Notes: generated by a model from the sequence alone, not told the origin. Positions 1 to 7,685 are shown, counted from the stretch's first letter. The stretch is DNA of 10,347 bases from Cephalothrix spiralis (GCA_032353305.1 JAUCNG010408249.1:1-10347), one strand, 5' to 3'. A program made the numbers and translations.

Positions 1-338
1 AAAATCGAAAAATTTGATGCTTGGGCCCGATCAGCTGATATTCGCAATAAAGAATTGAATTGAATTGCCCGATCCCTACCGAATTAGAACATGAAAATCC
101 AGCGTTTTGATTGGATGATTACTACCACGTGATACACCAAATCGTTCTAATAGTTATTAGTGTTACTAGGAGGGGAGTGATGTATATATCTATACTCCTT
201 AATACTGAACTCATTTAACAATAATTACCAATAAGAGAAATGTTTTCGAATATAATAGTTTTGATATTATGTTTATTATTATTACACGACATTCGATAAC
301 AATTCGCGTTGACATGTTGAGTCATCGCTGTCAGATTT

Positions 339-366
339 CGAATTCCACTCTCGCGCGTGGAATTCG
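339..366. repeat. Perfect 10-bp inverted repeat, GC-rich loop
   Basis: CGAATTCCAC (339-348) and GTGGAATTCG (357-366) are exact reverse complements around an 8-nt loop TCTCGCGC. The motif AATTCGCG also recurs at 301-308 and 361-368. No function is assigned. Confidence 0.6.
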
Positions 367-394
367 CGGTCTAATTCAACGGATCTCTATCGTC

Positions 395-466
395 GAGTAA
401 TGATAAATATTACTGTATTTCATTTCAAAATAACTTGTTATTATGAAACGAAATACATCACTACTC
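395..466. repeat. Long imperfect hairpin
   Basis: The left arm (395-434) and right arm (437-466) pair almost throughout with only TT between them. The left arm carries one extra 10-nt block (about 405-414). Near-perfect segments include GTATTTCATTTCAAAATAAC (left) against GTTATTATGAAACGAAATAC (right). The extra block with its flank (ATTACTGTAT) is also complementary to ATACAGTAAT just beyond the right arm, so two alternative foldings are possible. It is probably a small fold-back transposon relic. Confidence 0.6.
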
Positions 467-572
467 ATACAGTAATATGTATACAATTTAGTCCCACTAT
501 AAAACGGTTTCTTAATTTCGCTGTTGCCCGGTTGAATTTACAAAATAATAATAATTATATTTAATATTATAG

Positions 573-684
573 GTAATTGCCAAAGGACCACCAGATACCA
601 CTTTTTCATGGGTGTCAGATCTACAGTTCGCCTTATCTGGATTATTTGGGAATTTGAGTGGACGAGTTTTGGATTCTCGCCGAG
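573..684 (+). CDS. Internal exon of an unrecognised split gene
   Basis: A 112-nt exon between an acceptor (TATTATAG, AG at 571-572) and a consensus donor (GTGAGT from 685). It is open in one frame from 573, encoding 37 residues that start VIAKGPPDTTFSWVSDLQFA and end near VLDSRR, plus one base of the next codon. An in-frame TAG at 570-572 closes the frame just upstream, as expected at an exon edge. The one leftover base joins the next exon at 1601 to give a Val codon, with the frame still open. Composition (Trp, Gly, Leu, few Lys/Asn runs) looks protein-like against the AT-rich flanks. I do not recognise the family. The splice sites are inferred, not observed. Confidence 0.6.
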
Positions 685-903
685 GTGAGTATCAATATTC
701 GTTCAAAAATAAATATAGAATTTCTTTGTTGGTAGATTAACAGAAAGGGTATTGAAATGATTTTAACCGCTATTTTTTCGATTTCTATTAATATTTGCAG
801 TCACTTAAATACCCGACTGAATCTTGCACACTATAGCTTGACTGTCCCAAATGATCTCCTCTAAGAGTACTATAAACTCATTTCTTACATGGCCCGCCCA
901 CCG

Positions 904-1186
904 CAGGGTGACCAGTGACCTGGAAAACAGGGAAATCAGGGAAAAGTCAGGAAAAAGATTTTGGTTCAAAAAGTCAGGAAATTTTCAAATTTTGATGAAA
1001 GTCAGGGAAAAGTCGGGGAAATTTATTCCTGAGAATTAGTTCACTACAAATAATTTGTCGTGAAATACATTTTGATGAAAAATATATGTCGCGAAAGACA
1101 ATTTCATGGCAAATATTTTGTCGCTTGGTCAGGGAATTTTTTTGAAAAGTCGGAGGAATTTTAAAATTCAAAAATACTGGTCACCC
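904..1186 (+). mobile_element. Non-autonomous inverted-repeat transposon, copy 1
   Basis: A 283-bp element in intron 1 of the split gene. GGGTGACCAGT (906-916) is exactly reverse-complementary to ACTGGTCACCC (1176-1186). The interior is rich in reiterated CAGGGAAA / AGTCAGGAAA words and shares this texture, in the same orientation, with the copy at 1867-2166. No coding capacity is visible; the short ORFs here are chance. I see no clear target duplication, and the outermost CA at 904-905 has no partner on the right. The CAGGG start recalls hAT-type ends, but no transposase is present to confirm it. Confidence 0.65.
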
Positions 1187-1193
1187 ATTGGGT

Positions 1194-1332
1194 CTGTCGA
1201 CTGAAAAAATGCATTCCAATGATGGTTTGGAATCGATTGCTTCGAGTTTTGATTATTGCACATGCGCAATACCTCATTTCGAATACACATAACCAGCGAT
1301 CATCGATTCCCAGTTTAATTTTCAGTCGACAG
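1194..1332. repeat. 139-bp fold-back element
   Basis: CTGTCGACTGAAAA (1194-1207) and TTTTCAGTCGACAG (1319-1332) are perfect 14-bp inverted repeats. Further in, GGAATCGAT on the left matches ATCGATTCC on the right, and the centre is a small hairpin, TATTGC (1254-1259) with GCAATA (1266-1271). The whole stretch can therefore fold on itself with gaps. It lies 7 bp from the element at 904-1186. No coding content. Confidence 0.6.
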
Positions 1333-1600
1333 GCACGTGTCAGAGTGAAGTTTTAAGCATCATAGCGTCTATTCTCTAAGAAACATCAAAGATTAAATTA
1401 AGAATGAATGGATATTAGGCAAATCTTATGCCGTCGTTAAATACTAGAAGTTAGACGTTGTCCGTCCCTTCGCGCGGCTTTAATCGTTATGTAGGGTATA
1501 TGCATGAGTGTATGGTGTCGGCGGAAGTGATCTGTCTAGACGTTATTGTTGGGCTTCAAAGCAAAGAGATTCAAGTGCGATTTTTTTTGCATTTTTTCAG

Positions 1601-1734
1601 TTATTCCTCAACCTGCCTACTTTAGTGATAATGAAGATACAGTTTCGGCAATGTTGAAAAGCAACCTATGGGCTTCGCTATTCCGTGGTGGTTACAGAAT
1701 GAGTAAAATTGAAAGATCGCTGTCTGGAATTTAC
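1601..1734 (+). CDS. Internal exon of an unrecognised split gene
   Basis: A 134-nt exon with a strong pyrimidine-rich acceptor (TTTTTTTTGCATTTTTTCAG ending at 1600) and a consensus donor GTGAGT at 1735. The first two bases complete a codon begun in the exon ending at 684; then 44 full codons follow, ending on a codon boundary. The peptide starts VIPQPAYFSDNEDT and includes NLWASLFRGGYRMSK and ends SLSGIY. No family motif is recognised. Frame continuity with both neighbouring exons is the main support. An ORF opened at TTG 1546 in this frame starts in the intron and is not a separate gene. Confidence 0.65.
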
Positions 1735-1866
1735 GTGAGTTAATTATCCTCTTTGAAAGAAAATAATGCATAATGAATCCTAGAGATAATCAGCAATTAG
1801 GTACAATCTTAAAGAAGCATGCAACATGATACTTAAGTATTACTAATGATATCCCACATTGATTTA

Positions 1867-2166
1867 CAGGGTGACTACAGGGTCAGGGAAACCTGGAAAG
1901 TCAGGGAATTGAAAATTGGTCAGGGAAAGTCATGGAAAATAAGGGAATTTATCTTTGTGGTCAGGGAAAATCTTATACTTAAGAACTCAAAATTGAGATT
2001 AGCTCTTCGTATTTGTTTACTTTAAGATGAATCTTGGTTTTGTTTAGAAATAGAGTTGCAAATATTATATAATATTTCGATAATGAAAATTAAGAAAGTC
2101 CGGGAAAATGGTTAGAAATGGTCATGGGAAGTCAGGGAAATGATCCTGGTAAATCTGTAGACACCC
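1867..2166 (+). mobile_element. Non-autonomous inverted-repeat transposon, copy 2
   Basis: A 300-bp element in intron 2. The left end CAGGGTGACTACAG (1867-1880) and the inverted right end (CTGTAGACACCC, 2155-2166, plus the following TG) match at 13 of 14 positions. TGATTTA flanks it on both sides (1860-1866 and 2167-2173), a 7-bp direct repeat consistent with a 7-8 bp target-site duplication. The CAGGG terminus plus roughly 8-bp duplication fits hAT-like elements, which is an inference. The interior repeats CAGGGAAA-type words like the copy at 904-1186. It has no ORF and so would depend on a transposase elsewhere. Confidence 0.75.
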
Positions 2167-2518
2167 TGATTTAGCAGATTTGGAGTTTATTTCGAATAGT
2201 TAATTAATTAAAATTATTTTTGTGTTCAAACGCGTGGAAAATTTCACCAGTCACCGGCTCTCTCGTACAAAGCGGCATTCAATCAATGAATAGCGATATT
2301 CGACAGTGTTATGCAACAGATTTAGATAACGCTTAGATCCAAGGTAAAATTAAAAAATCCAAGATTAAAAATAAAATATACTGTTACAGAGTCTGTAAAA
2401 ATAGAAACGTAACAAGGACTTATACTTAAAGCTTGCGTTAAATTTACAAGGCCTCAGTGCAGTAAGTTGTGCTGAGAATTAACGTCGTCTAAAATTTGTG
2501 TCCTATTTCTTCTTCCAG

Positions 2519-2604
2519 GAGGCAAACCCGGAAACACAGGTTCATTGTTTCCTTGTTGAACTTGCTGAAGAACCTACTGAACTTGGCCAGGAATTGCTCA
2601 AAAA
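2519..2604 (+). CDS. Exon of an unrecognised split gene (third seen)
   Basis: Acceptor CTATTTCTTCTTCCAG ends at 2518. The exon is open for 28 codons plus two bases, starting EANPETQVHCFLVELAEEP and ending in QELLK, with donor GTAAGT at 2605. It begins on a codon boundary, matching the phase of the exon ending at 1734. The end is ambiguous: if the GTAAGT is not used, the frame reads Lys then TAA at 2606-2608, so this could be the last exon. I favour a true donor because it matches the consensus and because no AATAAA signal lies nearby downstream. No later exon was found in the window. Confidence 0.6.
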
Positions 2605-3330
2605 GTAAGTTACAATAAGCGACCACAAGCCTAAATTAGGGATAAACATTGGCACGTGGCCTATCTAACCAATACAAAATCCTGCAACCGGGCAGTTATT
2701 TGCCTATAACTAAAGAAATATTGAAGCTATCACATAAATTAACGTACCGTTTAATTAGACCCTTATTTTATGTTATGTTAAATCCTCAATGATAAAACAC
2801 TATGGGATCGTTTTGTAGCTTAATATGATAATACTAATAATTTTATTTCTAATCATGTTATTTCAAATTTACCGCCCTTGATGTTAATTATTCTCGGCTT
2901 GTTAATTATTCTCGGTTTACTGTCTTTGCCGAGCATATTGTTTTTGGTCTGTTTTTTTTACCTTCCCTGAACGATTGGGATAACATACTACTGATCATTC
3001 AGATAAAAATGACTGTTTCTGACCTTAAACTCAATTTTTAATACGTCGACATAACTATAATAGGATTTACTTCTGACCATTGTCCAATCGAAAACACCCA
3101 GTTTTGGAAAAGTAGACTGAAGGTCTAAAAAGCAGGAGGGTATTCAGTTTTCTAAAAAAAGTATGAAAAAGAAGAAGAAAACCCTGCAACAGTCAAGCTA
3201 AGCTATTATTGAGGATAACGAACACTTTCTGATGTTAATTCGATAAATGAGAACGAAGTGCTTGAGGCCGAAGGGGTCGTGCGAGTTTCGAAGGACTCTA
3301 AATCGGAAGCCGCCGATCCTCGGGTTCTTT
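2605..3330. other. Non-coding stretch, probably intron
   Basis: AT-rich sequence with no supported exon on either strand. It contains one short tandem duplication: GTTAATTATTCTCGGCTT (2883-2900) followed at once by a copy (2901-2918) differing at one base. The part from about 3240 to 3420 is richer in G and C than its surroundings, but I could not assign it to any family. Confidence 0.5.
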
Positions 3331-3331
3331 T

Positions 3332-3354
3332 GGATCCATATCATGTATGGATCC
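3332..3354. repeat. Perfect 9-bp hairpin with BamHI-type palindromes
   Basis: GGATCCATA (3332-3340) and TATGGATCC (3346-3354) are exact reverse complements around TCATG. The hairpin sits in a locally GC-richer patch (about 3240-3420) that may be an old repeat. No terminator-like role is expected in an animal genome. Confidence 0.5.
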
Positions 3355-3559
3355 TGTATCGGATAATGCCGACACTCATTGGTTTAGAAGTGGTAGGGGA
3401 CGAAGTGGTTTGGGCCCAAATGACCGGCACACATTAACAATATGTTTTTAGAATTTTTTAGAAAATAATAAATTTTAAAATATGATTTAAATAGAAGATC
3501 ATAGAATAGCAGTTTGATCAACCTTACAAAATATTTAATTTGTGGTATTAAAAGACAGA

Positions 3560-4232
3560 AATGTACCAAAATGATGTTCAAATTGTGTTCCCGACTTGGA
3601 CCAAATTGAATATTTTTCGGAACACAAGGAACATATTTTTTTAAATGTTTCGTGTGTTCCAAAAAAGTGTTCTAGAATAAGGGTTTCGATTTTGGGACAA
3701 ATAGAACATTTATTGGAGCACAAGGAATATATTTCTAAAATGATCCAAATAAGAATTATGTTCTGATAAAATGTTCAAATTAAATGTTCCATATTATAAA
3801 GACACTGGGGGGGGACTTCTTTTGACATGAAACACATTGAACTTTTTTTTTTAAAGTGTTCCAAATAAAATTATGTCTGAATAAATGTAATTTCCATAAT
3901 CAAGCGTTGTGATTTGGAGTTACGGGAACATATTTTAGAGTTCTGAAAAAATATTCCATTATTAAGTGTTCCGATTTGGAGACATTGGGAACATATGTAA
4001 TTTTTAAAATTTTTCTAAATTTACCAAATGTAATAATGTTCTGAAAAATGTTCTATAATTAGGCGTTCCGTTTTGGGGACATTATGTTCCAAACATATAA
4101 ATGTTCAGGGAAAAACGTTGCTAAGTGTTCCGAAATAACGTTACAAAAATGTTCAAGTGTTCCGAAAAAATGTTTCACTACATGGACATTAGGAACATAT
4201 ATGTCCCAAAAATGTTTCCAGTTTTTACAGTG
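3560..4232. repeat. Degenerate array of TGTTCC / GGAACATAT units
   Basis: The words TGTTCC, ATGTTC and GGAACATAT recur throughout. GGAACATAT is exact at 3628, 3925, 3988 and 4192. The blocks ending at 3933 and 3996 are related 63-bp neighbours (GATTTGGAG then GGGAACATAT in each). Further diverged blocks start near 3680 and 4063. The right limit is TTTTTACAGTGTA at about 4220-4232; read on the other strand it begins TACACTGTAAAAAC, which looks like a transposon terminus. I found no matching left terminus. Short ORFs on both strands here come from the low-complexity repeats. Confidence 0.55.
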
Positions 4233-5520
4233 TACTAGTAGTTTTATCCCAATAACTGTAAACGTTGTTGACAAAAATGCCTTACTTCTGTTTTGTTCAA
4301 AAATCATCAAACCAAAACAACCGTGGCATTGATACGAACGTCACTATATATGCATAACTGATATAAATACAATGTACTTCTGAACGTGATTTAAAGCCTT
4401 TTTTGTCACATTGTTTATTATGACAGTAATAAAAACGCCCTGAATGTACTTTCTTGCGAATTTTTGGTACTTGCCGGATTAACATTGCATGCAGGCTTGC
4501 AAACAATTAATGCACAAATCAAACTAATGTCTCAGATCACCTTCCTTTAGCAGCTTTAGATATGTCATGTTACCTAGATGCCCACGGCTTCGAGACATAC
4601 TGCACATATGAGTTCCACTTAAAAAATGTTGATGGCAACACTTGTTAACCGCTGAAATATCAGTACTTATAGGACTTCTATAAACACAGTACTGATGGCA
4701 ATCACCTTTAATTTCACAACCAGATTTGGTAGTTTTAAATGAATCATCAGCCGAGTCGCAATCTAACAAATCGTAGAATTTATCAAAGAAAGCTGGTATC
4801 AAGCTGGTATGGCTGCCGCAATGAAAAGTTGAAATCGAATGGATTTGTGTAGATCATTCGGCGAGAGATGGGATCGAACGACCATGTGAGAACGCCGACC
4901 CAAATTCTTGATAAGAACCTTCGACTTTTTAAATATTACTTCATAAAAATCCACAATATATAAATACATTTTAATACAATATAACAATGTATATGATATT
5001 GATCTAGGTCAAGTAATCTGGTTCACTGGTTGCTTGAAAAACATATTTAATCGATTGCTATTGTCCAAAAAGTACATATCTTTTTTATGACTTAGTATAT
5101 TCATGCACTTTTACATCGTCATCGTCTAAATTTCCTAAATTCTATTTGTAGATGATTGGACATCGCACATTAACTATTTCCAAATTTATCTATTGGTCCC
5201 CTTAGAACACGAATCAATGCATATTGCATAAATTGAGATTATTTATACCTATGTCTCAACAATACAAATTATTGTTACGTACTTTGATTTCAAACTTTAG
5301 AATTAACGCTCTATTACTATATTTCAATTTCCACTGACTGGTAAGGTCCAGGGCATGGTGGTCAATTTATGATCAAAAAGTTGGATATCATTTCTGATAT
5401 GTTTATTGTGTACAGCGTGACTCAAAATTATGGAGAACAGCCAGATGACGTCATATTGTGACTCAATTATGAATTGACCATATCGCTGTTAGTGATCACT
5501 AGATGATCATGGTGTTCAAT
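4233..5520. other. Intergenic or intronic sequence, repeat relics only
   Basis: No intact gene. On the minus strand, 4524-4802 is open for 92 codons and Cys/His-rich, with FFDKFYDLLDCDS and SRSRGHLGNM segments that faintly recall P-element-type transposases. It lacks an ATG start (it opens on TTG) and I would not call it a gene. Another minus-strand piece near 4400-4470 reads YYCHNKQCDKK, vaguely zinc-finger-like. At 5359-5367 and 5472-5480 TGGTCAATT and AATTGACCA form a short inverted repeat, with a CRE-like TGACGTCA palindrome at 5446-5453 between them. Confidence 0.4.
4790..4910 (-). repeat. Possible tRNA-derived SINE fragment
   Basis: On the minus strand GTTCGATCC (plus-strand 4871-4879) matches the pol III B-box consensus. 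It lies between CGGCG (4859-4863) and CGCCG (4893-4897), which could pair. At the far end AAGCTGGTAT occurs twice (4790-4799 and 4801-4810), as short tail repeats or target duplications often do. I do not see an A-box at the expected distance upstream, so this is at best a truncated SINE. Confidence 0.3.
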
Positions 5521-5522
5521 AA

Positions 5523-5663
5523 GCTGTTTCGGGAGTGTTGGTAGATGAGCAAGTTCCCACAATACATCAAGGACCTGAAAATATCAATCATCTTTTGAAC
5601 AGAGTTCGTGAAACCTGCGTTCGTTCCATGGCTCGTGCGAACTATGTTTGGAGATGCTCCCTA
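5523..5663 (+). pseudogene. Short coding remnant, possibly transposase C-terminus
   Basis: One plus-strand frame is open for about 47 codons, reading AVSGVLVDEQVPTIHQGPEN and then NHLLNRVRETCVRSMA, before it runs into the inverted-repeat transposon at 5664. An in-frame TAA lies just upstream (5520-5522). Residue composition and the NHLLNRVRETC segment resemble the helical C-terminal parts of DDE-type transposases, but that is impression, not a motif match. No catalytic residues are visible. It could be chance. Confidence 0.25.
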
Positions 5664-6147
5664 ACCTGGCCCATAAAAATGCAAAAAACACTATTTTTGT
5701 CAATTTGAGGACAAATATTAATGGTGGAGAGCTCAAAATTTAACTAATCGTATATCTTTAGGTAATGATTGATTTTGCATTAAATATCATTGGATGAAAT
5801 CACATGGTTAAAGTCACGTGACCTCTGAAGTTTCAAAAGTAGACAACTGAAAAAAACGCCCAATAAAAATTAAGATTTTTCTAGAGAGGTCTGGCAAAAA
5901 GCAGTTAAAACAGCTATCGTATGCAATCAAACATGCTGCTGAGGAAAAAATGAAAATGATGCTGTCGTTGCTTTTAACCAATGATTTTTATGCATTTTAA
6001 TGGTGAAACTGAAAGGAAATAATATTTTATGCAAAATCAATCATTACCTTCACATATCGATTGTTTAAATTTTGAGCCCTTCACCATTTATTTTTGGGCC
6101 TCAAATCGACAAAAATAGTTTTTCGGCGTTTTTTATGGCCCAGGCTG
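5664..6147. mobile_element. Non-autonomous DNA transposon with ~130-bp inverted arms
   Basis: The left arm (5664 to about 5793) and right arm (about 6015 to 6147) are reverse complements over most of their length. Shared blocks include GGTAATGATTGATTTTGCAT, CTCAAAATTTAA, CTATTTTTGTC and GGCCATAAAAA/GGCCCATAAAAA. A weaker match continues inward (ATGGTTAAAG against CTTTTAACCA). TA dinucleotides flank both tips (5662-5663 and 6148-6149), which would fit a TA target-site duplication as in Tc1/mariner-like elements. The family is unproven: the tips differ by a 2-bp indel (ACCTGG against CAGCCTGG). The interior has no ORF. Confidence 0.75.
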
Positions 6148-6149
6148 TA

Positions 6150-6560
6150 CTATAGCTTTGACAGGGATTGAAAATCAATGGAAAAAACATACTATAGCAC
6201 ATTATAACATTTGTTCGTCATGACTTGACATAACCAATAAAAAAGAGCACATAATAAGTAACTATTCATAACTTTGGGTTGGTCTCTATTACAATTGGAT
6301 CACTGATTGAATATGATTTAACAGAGCGTATACAGCTTGAAAAATATCTAGAACCATTTATCATTCTTTTATGTATGTACTTTATTTAGACCAAGTGGCG
6401 TGAATTTTAGATCATTTGGTAAGACATATTTATAGACGGAATACGCATCTAAAAATGCAATAAACTGTCTCTTTCGCCTTAACCATATGATAAACTTAAT
6501 ATCTCTTAAGGATTTTCATTGGAATTTATAATAAAGTACATTTACATAATTAGTCCTACT
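6150..6560. other. 5' flank of the Ig-like gene
   Basis: AT-rich, no coding sequence recognised. A stop (TAA 6507-6509) closes the reading frame of the downstream gene, and a possible but weak splice acceptor ends at 6510 (ATCTCTTAAG). I cannot point to a convincing TATA box or initiator, so I cannot tell whether transcription starts here or whether a short upstream exon exists. Confidence 0.4.
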
Positions 6561-7685
6561 ATGAATTATTTTGTTAAAAAGTTCTTTCCTGATTTGGCTG
6601 CACACTTTGGTAAAACCAAACCAAACAGCGTTGGATTAACATTACGCTATTATAACAGATGTATCTTCAGTACTCTAATAATATTGACAATATGGATATC
6701 ACAATGCGAAATGCAACCACAACATATCATACATTACAACCTTTCATTAGAACCTGCAAATCAACTTGTTTTGGAATACACTAATGCCACAATTGCATGC
6801 ATAGCGAGGAAAATATCCAAATCTAAACGACATGTAGACATAGAATTTAGAGGCATCACTCCGGAGGTTGATGTTTGTGACAGCAGTAGTCTGGGGACTG
6901 AATGTTACCCTTTAAATGTTGAGTGTACAAAGTGCTCAACCAACATCACTTATGGTGAGTTGAGCATGACCTTTACGAATGTTACATGGCAAGACAATGG
7001 GTTATACTACTGCAGTGTTATGTCGAATGTTATAAAAACAGTAAGACTTAATGTTGAAGTACCTCCCAAAAACATAACATGTTACAGATCGACAAAGATG
7101 GACTACACGAATATGACAATAATGGCATGTGAAATAGGGTGTTGCCATCCGAAGCCAATGGTGCAATTGCATGGGGATCATGAAACTATAGTTGGGATTC
7201 AAGGAGATAATACTGAATGCAGCGACGAATTGGCCGGAATGAAAAAGTACAGGATTATATATGCCGTTGTTCATACTGGTGGACATTACTTAAATGTCTC
7301 GGGAAAATGGTACCAAAGAATAAGAAACATTACGGATATTTTGCCAGAAGAACAACAGAAACCCAGTGCAAAACCAGCAGTAGAAAAAAGCAACAATATA
7401 TATTTCGTATATTTTCTAACGGTTCTATCAGTTCTATGTCTATTAGGTAGTTTATGTTTAGTCGTTTTTTATAATAAGAAGAAATCAGATGATAAAAAAA
7501 GTGCAAGGGTTACGACGGTGTTAACGACGGATATACAGACGGAAGAGCCGAAAGAGGAGCCGAAGGAGGAACTGATGAAAGAGCCCCAATCTAGACTCGA
7601 TGAGGAGGATACAAGTTACGACAGTAACAGGTCCAGCAGGTCTAACTGGTCTTACAAGTCTACGTCACCACTTGTCAAATGGTAA
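6561..7685 (+). CDS. Single-pass Ig-like membrane glycoprotein
   Basis: The frame is open from 6510, but the first ATG is 6561, giving 374 residues; the only earlier start would be TTG at 6519. Numbering from the ATG: a hydrophobic stretch at about 35-46 (IFSTLIILTIWI) ahead of SQCEMQ could be a signal peptide with an unusually long N-region. An Ig V-like domain spans about 60-167, with Cys80 and Cys151 and the hallmark DNGLYYC at 145-151. A second domain (about 170-250) has Cys174, 190, 194, 195 and 220, but where the F-strand Cys would fall it reads GGHYLN. There are eight N-glycosylation sequons (60, 75, 128, 140, 171, 184, 245, 256). The transmembrane helix is about 280-304, followed by KKK stop-transfer residues. 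The tail contains EEPKEEPKEEL and Tyr353/365, with no canonical ITIM or ITAM. A cell-surface recognition or adhesion role is inferred from architecture only. All domains sit in one exon, which is unusual; retrocopy origin or a missing 5' exon are possible. Confidence 0.85.
   Translation: MNYFVKKFFPDLAAHFGKTKPNSVGLTLRYYNRCIFSTLIILTIWISQCEMQPQHIIHYNLSLEPANQLVLEYTNATIACIARKISKSKRHVDIEFRGITPEVDVCDSSSLGTECYPLNVECTKCSTNITYGELSMTFTNVTWQDNGLYYCSVMSNVIKTVRLNVEVPPKNITCYRSTKMDYTNMTIMACEIGCCHPKPMVQLHGDHETIVGIQGDNTECSDELAGMKKYRIIYAVVHTGGHYLNVSGKWYQRIRNITDILPEEQQKPSAKPAVEKSNNIYFVYFLTVLSVLCLLGSLCLVVFYNKKKSDDKKSARVTTVLTTDIQTEEPKEEPKEELMKEPQSRLDEEDTSYDSNRSSRSNWSYKSTSPLVKW

Larger units (their letters stand above)
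1..572. other. Upstream intron or flank, no gene seen
   Basis: AT-rich sequence before the first recognisable exon. I see no coding segment on either strand. It ends in an AT-rich acceptor (AG at 571-572), so at least its right part is probably intron of the gene whose exons follow. It contains two strong inverted repeats, at 339-366 and 395-466, listed separately. Confidence 0.5.

Noticed and set aside
851-1171. Two overlapping short ORFs, one on each strand
   Set aside because: They lie within the inverted-repeat element at 904-1186 and reflect its reiterated GGGAAA words; no signal of real coding.
3384-3723. Minus-strand ORFs of 92 and 62 codons
   Set aside because: Both overlap the degenerate TGTTCC repeat array or its edge; the translations are low-complexity and mutually overlapping.
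4059-4332. ORFs of about 83 codons on both strands over the same bases
   Set aside because: They come from the repeat array and read repeated Lys/Cys/Ser translations of TGTTCC words; both-strand openness marks repeat, not gene.
4742-4750. A second hammerhead on the minus strand (TCATCAG)
   Set aside because: CTGATGA is present on the minus strand, but no GAAAC partner or stem II follows within range.
5446-5453. TGACGTCA as a CRE-type regulatory site
   Set aside because: A lone 8-bp palindrome with no nearby transcription start; more likely part of a decayed repeat with several small palindromes.
6519-6521. Start of the Ig-like protein at 6519
   Set aside because: The codon there is TTG, an implausible initiator for an animal mRNA; ATG at 6561 is the first ordinary start.
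7002-7450. ORFs of 94 (minus) and 77 (plus) codons within the Ig-like gene
   Set aside because: They are shadows of the real frame in other frames, with no domain features.
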